Positions 43,151 to 52,959 of a stretch of 64,000 bases of DNA are shown here, piece by piece. Where the stretch lies: positions 55,209-119,208 of the forward strand of contig JAEZXR010000110.1 of the NCBI GenBank assembly GCA_023419605.1. The letters run 5' to 3'. Below the pieces are notes generated by a model. It worked only from the letters and a program-made list of their open reading frames with translations, ran no database searches and was not told the origin of the DNA. Position numbers and translations under genes: made by a program. Position 1 is the stretch's first letter; every line of letters starts with the position of its first letter. The stretch comes from Bacillota bacterium (GTDB taxonomy: Bacteria > Bacillota > Clostridia > Acetivibrionales > JAEZXR01).

Positions 43151-44020
43151 TTATCCTTTCACTGATCCTACGGTCAAACCGGAGATAAACTGCTTGTTGG
43201 CGAATATATAGACTACAAGCATCGGTATTACTGCCAGAGACGCTCCGGCAACCATGATATTCCATTGTGTTGCGTTGCTGTCCGCATATTTCAGGGAAAC
43301 AACCCCTACCGTCAAGGTCATCAGCTTTTTGTTGGTCATAGTGAATATGGATGGCAGAATATAGGAGTTCCATGCATCTCTGAAGGAGAACAGCGCTACA
43401 ACCCCCAATATCGGGCGGATCAGCGGCAGTATGATGTTCCAGTAAATACGGAAGGTACTGCATCCGTCGATTTTAGCCGCTTCATCCAGTTCACTGGATA
43501 TATTCTGTACGAATTTGGATACCAGAAACACGTTGGTGGCCTGGCTTCCGATCTGGATCAGGATAACTCCCGTCAGACTTTTATTCAACCCAAGGTCTAC
43601 CATCATCAAATATAACGGTCTATAGATTACTGCGCCCAGGGTGATAAACATGGTGCTCATGTAAGCGCCTACAATCAGCTTTTTAAAGGGGAAATTCCTT
43701 CTAGCGATGCAAAAGCCTGCCATGGAGGATATAAACAGGGCACCCAGTGTAACAAAGAAGCAATAAATCAAGCTGTTCCAGGTATACAACGCAAAGTTCG
43801 CTTTTTTCCATGCATCCGCGTAGTTGGAAAAGGTCCACACTTTCGGTAAAATATTACCGCCTGTCATAAGCTCCAGATTATCTTTGAAGGAGCCTAAAAT
43901 TATATATATAACAGGGAACATGGCGAAAACTATTATGCTTATCAGGAAAGCCCACTTTAAAATCCACAACGGAGCCTTTAACAAATTGGTTTTTGTATTT
44001 TTTACAGTTTCCATTTCCAT
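43151..44020 (-). CDS. sugar ABC transporter permease (MalG/UgpE type)
   Basis: 289 aa, six membrane helices. The EAA loop contacting the ATPase is SSELDEAAKIDGCSTFRIYWNIILPLIRP near residue 190. N-terminal LLKAPLWILKWAFLISIIVFAMFPVIYIILGSF and C-terminal FISGLTVGSVKG are typical of carbohydrate-uptake-1 importers. Pairs with the upstream permease 6 bp away. No ATPase gene lies in the locus; such importers in Firmicutes often share an MsmX-like ATPase encoded elsewhere. Confidence 0.95.
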   Translation of the reverse strand: MEMETVKNTKTNLLKAPLWILKWAFLISIIVFAMFPVIYIILGSFKDNLELMTGGNILPKVWTFSNYADAWKKANFALYTWNSLIYCFFVTLGALFISSMAGFCIARRNFPFKKLIVGAYMSTMFITLGAVIYRPLYLMMVDLGLNKSLTGVILIQIGSQATNVFLVSKFVQNISSELDEAAKIDGCSTFRIYWNIILPLIRPILGVVALFSFRDAWNSYILPSIFTMTNKKLMTLTVGVVSLKYADSNATQWNIMVAGASLAVIPMLVVYIFANKQFISGLTVGSVKG

Positions 44021-44026
44021 CCCCCT

Positions 44027-44989
44027 TTACTCATTTTCGCTCATTTTCTTGGAGTACCAGAGGTACGCACAGGTAATGATACCTACGATAATTGCGGATA
44101 TAAAGGATGCAGTTGCGCCGTATCCATAATCCACCCTGAAGTCCGAACCATCCGACATCGGGAAGAACAATCTGTAAACGTAGAGGAACATTACTTCCGT
44201 ACTTCCTGCAGGTCCACCACCGGTTAATACCATGATGCTTTCGTAACCCTTCAGTGAGTTAATGATGGCCAACATAACGATAATCTGCATTACAGGGCCT
44301 AACATCGGTATTGTGATATACCACATGGTTTGCAATCGATTGGATCCGTCAATAGATGCACTTTCATACACTTCTTTTGGAATACCCTGCAGCCCCGCTA
44401 TAAAGTATATCATGTAGTTACCGATACCGCCCCATACGGCCACCAGTATGGCGGCAAACATGGCATTATCGCTTCCTAGCCAGTTGATGGGTTCGCTGAT
44501 CATTCCAAATCGCTGCATCAGGAGGTTCAAGATACCGTTGTAAGGGTTCAAAATATAGTAGAACATCATACTTACAACGGAGGTACTAATGATGGTGGGC
44601 ATAAAAACACTTGCCCGGATAAAATCCCTTCCCTTAAAGGCTTCATTTAACAGCAGTGCAAGAATGAAGGCCAGGGGTATTGTAATTAAAACCTTTCCGC
44701 CGCCATAAACCAGGGTATTCCAAACGGACTGCCAAAAGTGGTCATCTCTGGTGAAAAGACGTACGAAGTTGGCAAAGCCAACATATTTGGCCGGATGTGC
44801 ATCATCATAATCAAAAAACATGAACTTCAGAACCCAGAAAATCGGGTAGATAGAGAATACTGCGAGGAAAATAACACTCGGAAGCATCATAGCCCCTACC
44901 TGCAATTTATCCGTCAGAGTTTCCCTGGCCCCACCTTTACCGTATTTTTTCCTGGGAGCTATCTGTTTACCGTTTGCTATTGCTTTCAT
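44027..44989 (-). CDS. sugar ABC transporter permease (LplB/UgpA type)
   Basis: 320 aa, six helices. The EAA loop is GIPKEVYESASIDGSNRLQTMWYITIPMLGPVMQI. The N-terminus (KYGKGGARETLTDKLQVGAMMLPSVIFLAVFSIYPIFWVLKFMFFDYD) matches the first permease of YtrF/LplB-type oligosaccharide importers that accompany YesMN two-component systems. First permease of the pair; the 225 bp before it hold a MITE-like repeat and the terminator of the binding-protein gene. Confidence 0.95.
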   Translation of the reverse strand: MKAIANGKQIAPRKKYGKGGARETLTDKLQVGAMMLPSVIFLAVFSIYPIFWVLKFMFFDYDDAHPAKYVGFANFVRLFTRDDHFWQSVWNTLVYGGGKVLITIPLAFILALLLNEAFKGRDFIRASVFMPTIISTSVVSMMFYYILNPYNGILNLLMQRFGMISEPINWLGSDNAMFAAILVAVWGGIGNYMIYFIAGLQGIPKEVYESASIDGSNRLQTMWYITIPMLGPVMQIIVMLAIINSLKGYESIMVLTGGGPAGSTEVMFLYVYRLFFPMSDGSDFRVDYGYGATASFISAIIVGIITCAYLWYSKKMSENE

Positions 44990-45049
44990 AGCATCACTCC
45001 CCTTCTATATAATAAAAATTATTTCAATTTTCATAGCTTTCTCATTTAT

Positions 45050-45149
45050 GGATAACGAACTTTAAAGTTGAACTTACTCCGCCGAAAACCACCCCAACTG
45101 CCGGTTGTTTTTCCACTCCGATTTATTAAAGTGTAAAGTTCGTTATCTA
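45050..45149. repeat. MITE-like palindromic element, copy B
   Basis: GGATAACGAACTTTAAAG ... GTGTAAAGTTCGTTATC with self-complementary interior (CCGAAAACC / GGTTGTTTTTC). Same element as 36904-37012. It sits between the binding-protein terminator and the first permease gene, inside the importer operon. Confidence 0.8.
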
Positions 45150-45151
45150 TA

Positions 45152-45195
45152 AAAAGGTTGAAGCCTTGCATGTAATGTAAAGGCTTCAACCTTTT
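45152..45195. terminator. terminator between binding-protein and permease genes
   Basis: AAAAGGTTGAAGCCTT / AAAGGCTTCAACCTTTT, with a T-rich end on both strands. Partial read-through would give excess binding protein over permeases, a common arrangement. Confidence 0.88.
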
Positions 45196-45214
45196 GCAGT
45201 CAGTAAGATCCGGA

Positions 45215-46600
45215 CTATTTTGCAATCAAGGATTGTGGATTAAAGTCCGCTTTCTTCCAATCTTTTTCAGTGCCATCCTTTATAGCAGCTTCCAATGCAT
45301 CATTGTATTTTTTGTTCACGGCATCTATTTCTTTGTCAAAGTCTGCTTTACCCATAATTACCATAGCAAATACATCGTTAAAAGGTTTTCCTTCGATTTT
45401 CAGTGTTCTTTCCTGTGGTTTTGTAGGCCATGTAGCGTCTTCATTGCCGATTAAGAAATATTCCATACCTTTCATTTCAGGCTTCTTCGCAGCTTTTACA
45501 ACGGAAGGAACTACACTGTTTCCGAATCCTTTTTCCTGGTAAGGAATCTGAACCGCATCGGTGTTAAAGTACTCGAAAACTTTCCATGCCTGCTCTTTGT
45601 ATTCGGTTTTGCTGCTGATATACATCCATCTCAAGCTGCTGATAAAGGAAGGCCCTTTTGCTGTTCCATCCAGTGTCGGAACAGGAGCTGCCGCCCAGTT
45701 TATGTCTGTTTTAAACTGATCTGCGTATACTCCAGGCTCCCATGATCCGCCGAAGTACATACCGATCTTACCTTGAGCAAACTGTGATCTTAATGGGTCG
45801 ATGTCCAGAGATTCATAGCCTGGGAACATGGATCCATCGTCCACAATTTTCTTTATGGCTGTTACAATAGGCTTAAACGGTTTAAAATCAAATTTTCCTG
45901 TCTTATAATCAAAGTAGCCAAATCCACTCTTCTGTCCTACTACGTTTACAGATCTTTCCATAGCAGTCTGTGTATTTTTGAGGTTGATTGCAAATCCATA
46001 CACTTTATCTGCTTTACCGGCTTCAGTAATCTTCTTTGCGTATTCAACCAGCTGGTCCATAGTCTTTGGAGCCTCAGTAAGTCCTGCCTTTGCAAATAAA
46101 TCCTTATTATATACAAGTCTGTAAGTTACACCTGCATTAGGGAGACTGTAAATCTTGTCATTTACACCATTGTCACCTTCACTGTAGAGTCTGTCACCAT
46201 AGCGGCTTTTTAGCTCAGGAGTCAACCACTTGTCCAATGGTTCTGCTTGTCCCTTATCCACATAGTATTTCGCCAAATCCTGTCCCGTGTAAATATCCGG
46301 CGCCTGGTTGGATTGGAAAGCAAGATCTAAGCTCTGGCGGAAATTTTCTGACTGTACAACATAATCAACGGTTATACCATATTTGTTTTCCTTGTTGAAT
46401 TTTTCAACCAGACCTTTCATGTATTCCATGTCGTGTCTCTGGAAGGTCCACCAGGTGAGCTTTGCCGGTTTGATATCTTCCTTTTGCGTCTGTGTTGTGT
46501 CTTTTGGAGTCTCTGTTTTGCTTCCGCAGCCGGCAAAAAGTGACGCAGACATTGCAACTGCTGCTGCAAGAGCGACGAATCTGAACGACTTTCTGATCAT
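45215..46600 (-). CDS. sugar ABC transporter substrate-binding lipoprotein
   Basis: 461 aa. Lipobox SLFAGCGSK, the Cys at about residue 25 being lipidated after removal of a type II signal peptide. The mature protein is a two-lobe extracellular solute-binding protein (family 1): LTWWTFQRHDMEYMKGLVEKFNKE, APDIYTGQDLAKYY, GKIGMYFGGSWEPG. Ligand unknown; the locus suggests a uronate-containing oligosaccharide. GGGAGG precedes the ATG. Downstream of its own promoter. Confidence 0.95.
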   Translation of the reverse strand: MIRKSFRFVALAAAVAMSASLFAGCGSKTETPKDTTQTQKEDIKPAKLTWWTFQRHDMEYMKGLVEKFNKENKYGITVDYVVQSENFRQSLDLAFQSNQAPDIYTGQDLAKYYVDKGQAEPLDKWLTPELKSRYGDRLYSEGDNGVNDKIYSLPNAGVTYRLVYNKDLFAKAGLTEAPKTMDQLVEYAKKITEAGKADKVYGFAINLKNTQTAMERSVNVVGQKSGFGYFDYKTGKFDFKPFKPIVTAIKKIVDDGSMFPGYESLDIDPLRSQFAQGKIGMYFGGSWEPGVYADQFKTDINWAAAPVPTLDGTAKGPSFISSLRWMYISSKTEYKEQAWKVFEYFNTDAVQIPYQEKGFGNSVVPSVVKAAKKPEMKGMEYFLIGNEDATWPTKPQERTLKIEGKPFNDVFAMVIMGKADFDKEIDAVNKKYNDALEAAIKDGTEKDWKKADFNPQSLIAK

Positions 46601-46654
46601 TTAAATTCCTCCCTTTCAATATCTCTTTATACCTAGTATGTTATTTACATATTT

Positions 46655-46683
46655 ATTGTATTACTCCTGCGCTTTTGAAACAA
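46655..46683 (-). promoter_or_regulatory. promoter of the importer operon
   Basis: TTGTTT (complement of 46678-46683), 17-bp spacer, TACAAT (complement of 46655-46660). Likely the target of the neighbouring response regulator. Confidence 0.5.
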
Positions 46684-46730
46684 TGCGGCTAAATTTTAAA
46701 TAGGGGGAATTTTTTTTGAGATAAAAATTT

Positions 46731-48353
46731 CTACCCCTTATATTTCTCAATATATTCCTTTGGGGTAAAACCTGTATATTTCTTGAAGCTGTCACTAAAA
46801 TACCTTCGATCCGTATAGCCTATTTTTTCAGCCACCTCGTACACCTTCTCCTCTCCGGAAAGCAGCAGCACCTTCGCCCGTTCCATCCGCAGCCGTGTGA
46901 TCCGCTCTACAAAAGTTTCTCCCAAATGCTCCTTTATAATGGTAGACAGGTAACTGGGGCTGATATAAAATTGTTTTGATATATCACTTAAGGATATATC
47001 CGCGCGTGTATAATTTTCATCAATGTACCGGACAATGGCATCGATATTGCTCTTTTCATTGGCCCTCTTGAGTCCCAGTATATACTCTGATATTCCGATG
47101 ATAATATTTTGCAGCTCTCCACTGATCTCTTCCAGCGTTGCATAGGTTTCAAGCCTGTGCATGACTTCAATTTCATCACCCACGATATCATTAATGGAGA
47201 TACCGTTTTCAATCAGCTCCCTTGAAATCACTGACACAAAGTTAATCAGGTACCTTTTCATCAATTGGGGAAATCCCGTATTGCTGCTTTGCAGCTCCTC
47301 TACAAATTTTCCGTAAACCTCCTTTGCCTTGGAAGAGGCGCCGATCCGCATGTATTGCAGCAGCTCGCCGGCTGTTTCGTAGGGATATTTGAACCGGACA
47401 TTGCTGCATACCTCAATGTTATCAATACTGATAATGCTGTTTTTTCCCGTTACAAACCGATTCTGGACTGCTTTACATGCTTCCTTGTAGGAGGTTACAA
47501 TATCCTCCGGCTCACTATAATACCTTCCGATCCCCACAGAGACGGATTGTCCCAGGTATTCCCTGATTCGGTCCTTGCAGAGCTCGGCTACTGTCAAGAC
47601 CTCGTCCGTACTATTGTTTGCGTTGAGGATGATGCTGATTTCCGCCGTGCCACTCTTGAAAACTACAGCTTTTGCAAGCTCTGCCATAGTTTCCTCCACG
47701 ATATTCATCACAGCAAAAATAAGCAGGTCATAGTCTCTCGAAGTAAAGGATTCCGCAGTGACCTCATAATCATCCAGAGAGAGAACCATAACCCGGAAAT
47801 GCTCCAGTCCCAGATCTGCTCCCAGGTAGTCCAGTTTCTCCTGCATTTTATTTTTATCCTTTACCGGGTTCTTGAGGAGGGAATTAAAGTATTCACCTCG
47901 AAGCAGCGGCATACTTTCATTCAGCTTTTGCCGAATTTTCATATCCTCATAGAACTTCCTTTCCTCCTGGGAAATCTGCTCCATAGCCCTGCCTACGGCT
48001 TCCCGCAGAAGTTCGATTTTGGCAGGCTTCAGCAAATATTCCTGCGCCCCCAGCTTTACCGCCTGCTGCGCATAGGAAAATTCATCATATCCACTGAGCA
48101 GTATGATCCGGATGCCGGCATCAAATTCCTTCGCCTGCCGCGTTAATTCCAGTCCGTCCATCACCGGCATCCGGATATCCGTTATAATGATCTTCGGTTT
48201 CAAAGACCGGATCAGCTCCATGGCCTCTGCACCGTTGGAGGCGATTCCGGTCACCTCCACACCCATCTCCTGCCAGTTTCCCAGCTTCTCTATGCTTTTA
48301 ACGACATCTTCCCTGTCGTCCACGATCAGCATTCCATGCATATCCGCTTTCAC
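46731..48353 (-). CDS. YesN-type response regulator with AraC DNA-binding domain
   Basis: 540 aa. Receiver domain at residues 5-125 (MLIVDDREDVVKS; phospho-acceptor Asp in IIITDIRMPVMDG), a central ligand-like region of about 270 aa, and two AraC helix-turn-helix motifs at the C-terminus (ISLSDISKQFYISPSYLSTIIKEHLG and VYEVAEKIGYTDRRYFSDSFKKYTGFTP). Such regulators switch on the adjacent sugar importers. The start is a GTG that overlaps the end of the kinase gene; an ATG four codons later is also possible. Confidence 0.94.
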   Translation of the reverse strand: MKADMHGMLIVDDREDVVKSIEKLGNWQEMGVEVTGIASNGAEAMELIRSLKPKIIITDIRMPVMDGLELTRQAKEFDAGIRIILLSGYDEFSYAQQAVKLGAQEYLLKPAKIELLREAVGRAMEQISQEERKFYEDMKIRQKLNESMPLLRGEYFNSLLKNPVKDKNKMQEKLDYLGADLGLEHFRVMVLSLDDYEVTAESFTSRDYDLLIFAVMNIVEETMAELAKAVVFKSGTAEISIILNANNSTDEVLTVAELCKDRIREYLGQSVSVGIGRYYSEPEDIVTSYKEACKAVQNRFVTGKNSIISIDNIEVCSNVRFKYPYETAGELLQYMRIGASSKAKEVYGKFVEELQSSNTGFPQLMKRYLINFVSVISRELIENGISINDIVGDEIEVMHRLETYATLEEISGELQNIIIGISEYILGLKRANEKSNIDAIVRYIDENYTRADISLSDISKQFYISPSYLSTIIKEHLGETFVERITRLRMERAKVLLLSGEEKVYEVAEKIGYTDRRYFSDSFKKYTGFTPKEYIEKYKG

Positions 48354-48355
48354 CC

Positions 48356-50155
48356 CTATTCTTCCTCTGCAGGTATGATAATTTCTATGGTGGTTTTTTC
48401 ATAAGGCTTACTCTCTAGGTTTATTCCATAGTCTTCTCCATAATTTAAAACAACCCTCTGGTAAACATTCTTTAAAGCATACCCTTTGGTTTCCGCCGTC
48501 GGATCTTTCAGTGAGGCTCCTATGTCCGCAACATTAAACCCCTTCCCATTATCTGTAACTCGCAGATAGATCTTTTCCTCCAGCACTTCAATGGTTATGG
48601 TAATGTGCCCTTTATAGTCAATATTCTCAAACCCGTGCAGCAGCGCATTTTCAACAATGGGCTGAAGCAAGAGCTTTACGGTGTAATATTTTGAAATATC
48701 ATCCTTTATTTCTAGGGTGTAATCAAAGCGGTCCTTATATACATTGCTTTGAAGATACAGGTAATTTTTCACATGCTCAATTTCAGCCGTCACAGGAATC
48801 TTGTCCCTGCCTTTGCTTAATCCGATCCTCAAAAGGTTGGACAGAGAGATAATCATCTCACTGACAAGCTCATTTTCCCCCATTTTGGCCTTCCAGTAAA
48901 TGGTGTCCAATGTATTGTACAGGAAATGTGGATTAATCTGCGCCTGCAAAGCCTTGATTTCCGCTTTCACCTTCAGTCGCTGTTCCTCCTTGGTTCTTTC
49001 CCGTTCCTCCTCCAGCTCCTTAATTAGCTGCTGTATTTCTCCCAGCATGCTGTTGAAGGAAGTACCCAACTGCCCGATTTCATCCGTATACCTGCTGGTA
49101 AAGCGAGCATCCAGCTGTCCTTCCTGGACTAACTGCATGGTCTTTCTCAGCCGGTCAATGGGACGGGTTACGCTGGAGGCTACCACTACGGCAAGGACAG
49201 CAGCAAAGGTAACCAATACAACTCCAATAAGAATCACGAAGAACTGAAGCTTCTGCACGTCCCGCAAAAGCTCTTTCTGCGGCTGTACAGTCACAACTCT
49301 CCAGCCGTTCAAATCAATCTGTGCATAGTTTACATACAGCTTCTCCCCATTGAGTGCATACTCAAAGTGCCCATTGTTGTCATCTTTTAAATTTTCTCCG
49401 AATTCGGAAGAAATCAACAAGTCCTTATAATCTCTGTATTCTGCCGATGTTACCAGCTTTCCTTCCCGGTCCACCACATACACGCTGGCTTTATTTACCG
49501 TGTTGATATCCCGCAGGGAACTGATGAATTCCTTCTCCGACAGGTTTACCACAAAGAAGGCATAGTCATAAATCCGATCCGTCGTAACATTCATTACAAC
49601 AGGGATCACTCTGTTTTCATTCTCAAAAAGCTCATCCCTGTACGCCCGTTCCCAGGATATGCTGGTTCTGTTGTCAAAGGCGTTATAAATGACTGTATTT
49701 TTAATATCGAACTCCGGCCTTAGCTTTTGTGTATTGTCATAGAATATTCCCTTGGGTGTGTATAGAAAGAAAGAATCGATGATACGGTCCTTCAGCTTGG
49801 TCCGCTGGAATATCGCCTGCATGGTCGAAGATTCTTTGGCATAGTTATACTGTTCCGTCCAGAGGATGTTGTCCAGAGATTCCTCAAAATACCGATTTTC
49901 GAAAATATCATGGGTCAGGTTGATTACCTTGGTGAGCTTTTCATTATAGTAGTTTGCCAGCTGCACCACCATCTGGTGCGTCTCGTTGTAGCTGTTTTTC
50001 TCAACGATCTTTTCGAACTGCCCATAAAGCAGGGAAATGGTCAACACGGTAGATAACAACAGGATGGACACTGTAGACACTGCAATCTTCTGTTTCAACT
50101 TCATATTTTTGAATAATACTTTATATTTATTTATAACTTTATTCTTACTAAACAT
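48356..50155 (-). CDS. YesM-type sensor histidine kinase
   Basis: 599 aa from 50155 (GGAAGGGTGG upstream). One N-terminal membrane helix (IAVSTVSILLLSTVLTISLLYG), an extracellular Cache-like sensor of about 250 aa, a second helix (FFVILIGVVLVTFAAVLAVVVASS), HAMP (RPIDRLRKTMQLVQEGQ), then His_kinase with phospho-His in QINPHFLYNTLD and an ATPase domain (VENALLHGF, DNGKGF). Extracellular sugar sensing is usual in this group. Two bases separate it from the response regulator gene. Confidence 0.94.
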   Translation of the reverse strand: MFSKNKVINKYKVLFKNMKLKQKIAVSTVSILLLSTVLTISLLYGQFEKIVEKNSYNETHQMVVQLANYYNEKLTKVINLTHDIFENRYFEESLDNILWTEQYNYAKESSTMQAIFQRTKLKDRIIDSFFLYTPKGIFYDNTQKLRPEFDIKNTVIYNAFDNRTSISWERAYRDELFENENRVIPVVMNVTTDRIYDYAFFVVNLSEKEFISSLRDINTVNKASVYVVDREGKLVTSAEYRDYKDLLISSEFGENLKDDNNGHFEYALNGEKLYVNYAQIDLNGWRVVTVQPQKELLRDVQKLQFFVILIGVVLVTFAAVLAVVVASSVTRPIDRLRKTMQLVQEGQLDARFTSRYTDEIGQLGTSFNSMLGEIQQLIKELEEERERTKEEQRLKVKAEIKALQAQINPHFLYNTLDTIYWKAKMGENELVSEMIISLSNLLRIGLSKGRDKIPVTAEIEHVKNYLYLQSNVYKDRFDYTLEIKDDISKYYTVKLLLQPIVENALLHGFENIDYKGHITITIEVLEEKIYLRVTDNGKGFNVADIGASLKDPTAETKGYALKNVYQRVVLNYGEDYGINLESKPYEKTTIEIIIPAEEE

Positions 50156-50294
50156 CCAAACACCACCCTTCCAACCATAAGGAATATTATACATGTTCCA
50201 TTTTACTGACGCAAATCCAAGTTTATGGAAATCGGAAGGGAGGCACCCGTCCTATGCAGCAAATGTACAACGGGCCACCTCTTCTTTCTTCCCT

Positions 50295-51056
50295 CTACCG
50301 AGCCAGCCAGCCCCCGTCTACAGCCAGGATATGTCCATTTATATAATCGGCCGCAGAGGATGCCAGGAACACGGAAGCACCCATAAGATCCTGCGCTGTC
50401 CCCCATCGTCCCGCCGGAATCCGTGACAGGATTTCGCTTTGTCTGTCCTCATCACTGCGGAGCTCAGCCGTATTGTCCGTAGCCATGTATCCGGGCGCAA
50501 TGGCATTTACATTGATATTATGCCCGGCCCATTCATTGGCCATGAGTTTGGTGATTCCTGCCAAACCGCTCTTGCTGGCGGTATAGGATGGAACCCTTAC
50601 ACCCCCCTGGAAGGACAGCATGGAAGCAATGTTTATGATCTTGCCGCCGGTTCCCTGGCGGATGAATTCTCTGGCAGCAGCCTGGCACAGGAAAAATACC
50701 GTTTTAAGGTTGATGTCCATGACATCGTCCCAGTCCTTTTCCGTAAAATCCAGCGTATCGGCTCTTTTGATGATGCCGGCGTTATTTACCAGAATGTCTA
50801 CCTTCCCGAAGGTTTCCACGGTTTTCTTTATGATGTTCTCTACAGGTTCGATAGACATGAGGTTTGCCTGGATTCCCAGGAATTTTCTTCCCAGAGCCTT
50901 TACCTTTTCTTCCGTATCGGATATTTTGCTTCCGTAGACGCCGACGATATCGGCTCCGGCTTCTGCCAGAGCCAGGGCGATTCCCTGGCCCAGGCCGCTG
51001 CCTGCACCGGTGACGATGGCGACTTTTCCGTTGAGGTTGAAGCTATTTAGAATCAT
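50295..51056 (-). CDS. kduD: 2-dehydro-3-deoxy-D-gluconate 5-dehydrogenase
   Basis: 253 aa short-chain dehydrogenase. NAD-binding GAGSGLGQG, NNAG, and catalytic Ser/Tyr/Lys in NIASMLSFQGGVRVPSYTASKSG. The long match to E. coli KduD around this motif, plus NVNAIAPGYMATDN and AVDGGWLAR at the end, makes this assignment strong. It reduces 2,5-diketo-3-deoxygluconate to KDG after unsaturated uronate isomerisation. KduI is not in the window. Confidence 0.92.
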   Translation of the reverse strand: MILNSFNLNGKVAIVTGAGSGLGQGIALALAEAGADIVGVYGSKISDTEEKVKALGRKFLGIQANLMSIEPVENIIKKTVETFGKVDILVNNAGIIKRADTLDFTEKDWDDVMDINLKTVFFLCQAAAREFIRQGTGGKIINIASMLSFQGGVRVPSYTASKSGLAGITKLMANEWAGHNINVNAIAPGYMATDNTAELRSDEDRQSEILSRIPAGRWGTAQDLMGASVFLASSAADYINGHILAVDGGWLAR

Positions 51057-51131
51057 GGATTTTTCTCCTTTTCTGTTTTTATAAGTTTATTAGGATGGCT
51101 TTTATTTGGGTATTCCTTTTGGTTTTTTTAA

Positions 51132-51758
51132 GTATGCCTCTGGAGCAGTCGATGTAGCGCCGGGGGAACCATGTTCATTCGGCAGAGTTTCCCCCGGCAA
51201 CCCCCTCCTTGCCTGGGTCCGGGGATTTAGCTCCAACAGGTTCTAATGCTGCTTCCGGCTCTTCCGGGGTCGGCTTCTATTGACGTCCTGTCAAGAGAAG
51301 CCTAAAACCCACGTCCTGTGGGTTTTACCCCTCCAGAACCTCCAGCATCCTAAGAACCTGTAAGGAGCAAAATCACGGACCCATAGGTATTCCTCTAAAG
51401 AGACTCTGGGGAAGGCTTCGAAGAATCTACCGGAGCAGCTCTCCGCAGTCTCTTCGAAGATACTGCGAAGCATTCTACAGAGCCACCCGCAAGGAATACC
51501 TCAGGCCCGTAATTCGAGGACGTAGAGACTCTTATGGTATCGTAGTTTCCGCAGGGGAAAAACCGACAGGACGTCGGTTTTAGGTTTCACTTGACAGGAC
51601 GTCAATTGAAACCGGCCCCGGAGGAAACGGAGATGGCATTAGAGTCTCTAGTCAGTGAATTCCCGGGCCGAGCGGGGAGGGCATCCAAAGGGGAACCGAT
51701 GCGGAATGGGTTCCCCTTTGAACCGCGTAGACACTTCAGAGATGCTCAAGAGGAATAC
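51132..51758. repeat. giant imperfect palindrome with nested hairpins
   Basis: The 861-bp gap between kduD and kdgK is not coding. Left arm 51132-51440 and right arm 51445-51758 are imperfect inverted copies centred near 51442 (matched blocks: GTATGCCTCTGGAGCA, GGGGAACC, CTAATGC, CCGGGG, ATTGACGTCCTGTCAAG, CCTAAAACC, AGGTATTCCT, CTTCGAAGA). Each arm also contains local hairpins: stems at 51159/51198, 51274-51300, 51303-51327, 51559-51581, 51583-51613 and 51686-51720. The four central-pair loops read GTCCT, GTCCT, AGGAC, AGGAC, so left loops can pair with right loops. GC is higher than in the flanks. Two facing copies of a repeat unit or one large structured RNA are the choices. Confidence 0.8.
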
Positions 51759-51917
51759 CCTAACAATCCGTCCCAAACCTACTGAAAGCACCCTCAAAGA
51801 AATAACCAATCACCACTTCTATACGCAAAAGAGGTACACAAACCTGTGTACCCCTTCCGCTGTTATGTCTGTAAACTCTATTTTTCAATGCAAGGGCACT
51901 ACCCTTACAAACTTTAC

Positions 51918-52940
51918 CTACCTCTGAACCCTTCCTGAACCGTCTCCGCCCATCAGCGCTTTTACTTCGCTGAGTGTCGCATGGTTGAAGTCGCCTTCAA
52001 TGGAGTGCTTCAAGCAGGACGCAGCTACTGCAAACTCAATAACATCCTGTGAGCTGTAACCGTTCATAAGAGCATAGATAAGACCGCCACCGAAGGAGTC
52101 TCCGCCGCCAACTCTGTCTACGATATGAATCGGATAGCTCTTTGAGAAGAAGAAGTCTGTTCCGTCATACAGCATAGCTGCCCAGTTGTTATCGGATGCT
52201 GAAATGCTTCCTCTCAGTGTGATGGCAACTTTCTTAAAGCCAAATTTCTTCTTGAGCTCTTCCGCTACCGTCTTATACCCTTCATGGCTCAGCTTACCGC
52301 CGGTAATGTCAGTTTCAGCCGCTTTGATTCCGAATACCTTTTCAGCATCTTCTTCATTGGCAATGCAAACATCAACATACTGCATAAGACCACCCATTAC
52401 CTGTCCGGCTTTTGCAGATGTCCACAGGTTCTTTCTGAAGTTCAGGTCGCAGCTTACTGTGAGTCCTTTTTCCTTTGCGGCTTTACAAGCTTCAAGGGTA
52501 ACTTCTGCAACGTTGTCTCCGAGAGCTGGCGTAATTCCTGTAAAATGGAACCATTCAGCACCTTCAAAAATCTTGTTCCAATCAAAATCTCCAACTTTTG
52601 CAGTGGAAATGGAAGAGTGGGCTCTGTCGTACACAACCTTGGAAGCCCTCTGGGAAGCTCCCTTTTCGATATAGTAGATACCAACTCTTTCGCCACCTAA
52701 AGCGATCATGGAAGTATCAACGCCATATCTTCTCAGTTCATTGATGGCAGCCTGTGCGATAGGGTTTTCCGGAAGCCTTGTTACGAATGCCGCATCCATG
52801 CCGTAGTTAGCAAGGGACACGCTAACGTTTGCCTCTCCACCGCCATATACTACATCAAAGGATTTCGCCTGTACAAACCTCTCATATCCCGGAGGTGCCA
52901 GTCTTAACATGATTTCACCAAAACAAACAACTTTAGCCAT
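51918..52940 (-). CDS. kdgK: 2-keto-3-deoxygluconate kinase (PfkB family)
   Basis: 340 aa from 52940, so that the protein starts MAKVVCFGEIMLRLAPPGYERF as usual. PfkB signatures: GGEANVSVSLANYG near residue 35 and the ATP-anion hole DRVGGGDSFGGGLIYALMNG with the catalytic Asp near residue 285. It phosphorylates KDG to KDPG. Directly after kdgA; the giant palindrome separates it from kduD. Confidence 0.93.
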   Translation of the reverse strand: MAKVVCFGEIMLRLAPPGYERFVQAKSFDVVYGGGEANVSVSLANYGMDAAFVTRLPENPIAQAAINELRRYGVDTSMIALGGERVGIYYIEKGASQRASKVVYDRAHSSISTAKVGDFDWNKIFEGAEWFHFTGITPALGDNVAEVTLEACKAAKEKGLTVSCDLNFRKNLWTSAKAGQVMGGLMQYVDVCIANEEDAEKVFGIKAAETDITGGKLSHEGYKTVAEELKKKFGFKKVAITLRGSISASDNNWAAMLYDGTDFFFSKSYPIHIVDRVGGGDSFGGGLIYALMNGYSSQDVIEFAVAASCLKHSIEGDFNHATLSEVKALMGGDGSGRVQR

Positions 52941-52959
52941 TGTGTAATACACTCCTTAT

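Noticed and set aside
51291..51785. Two short frames (51291-51473 minus, 51591-51785 plus)
   Set aside because: Both lie in the palindrome; no start signal and no family resemblance.
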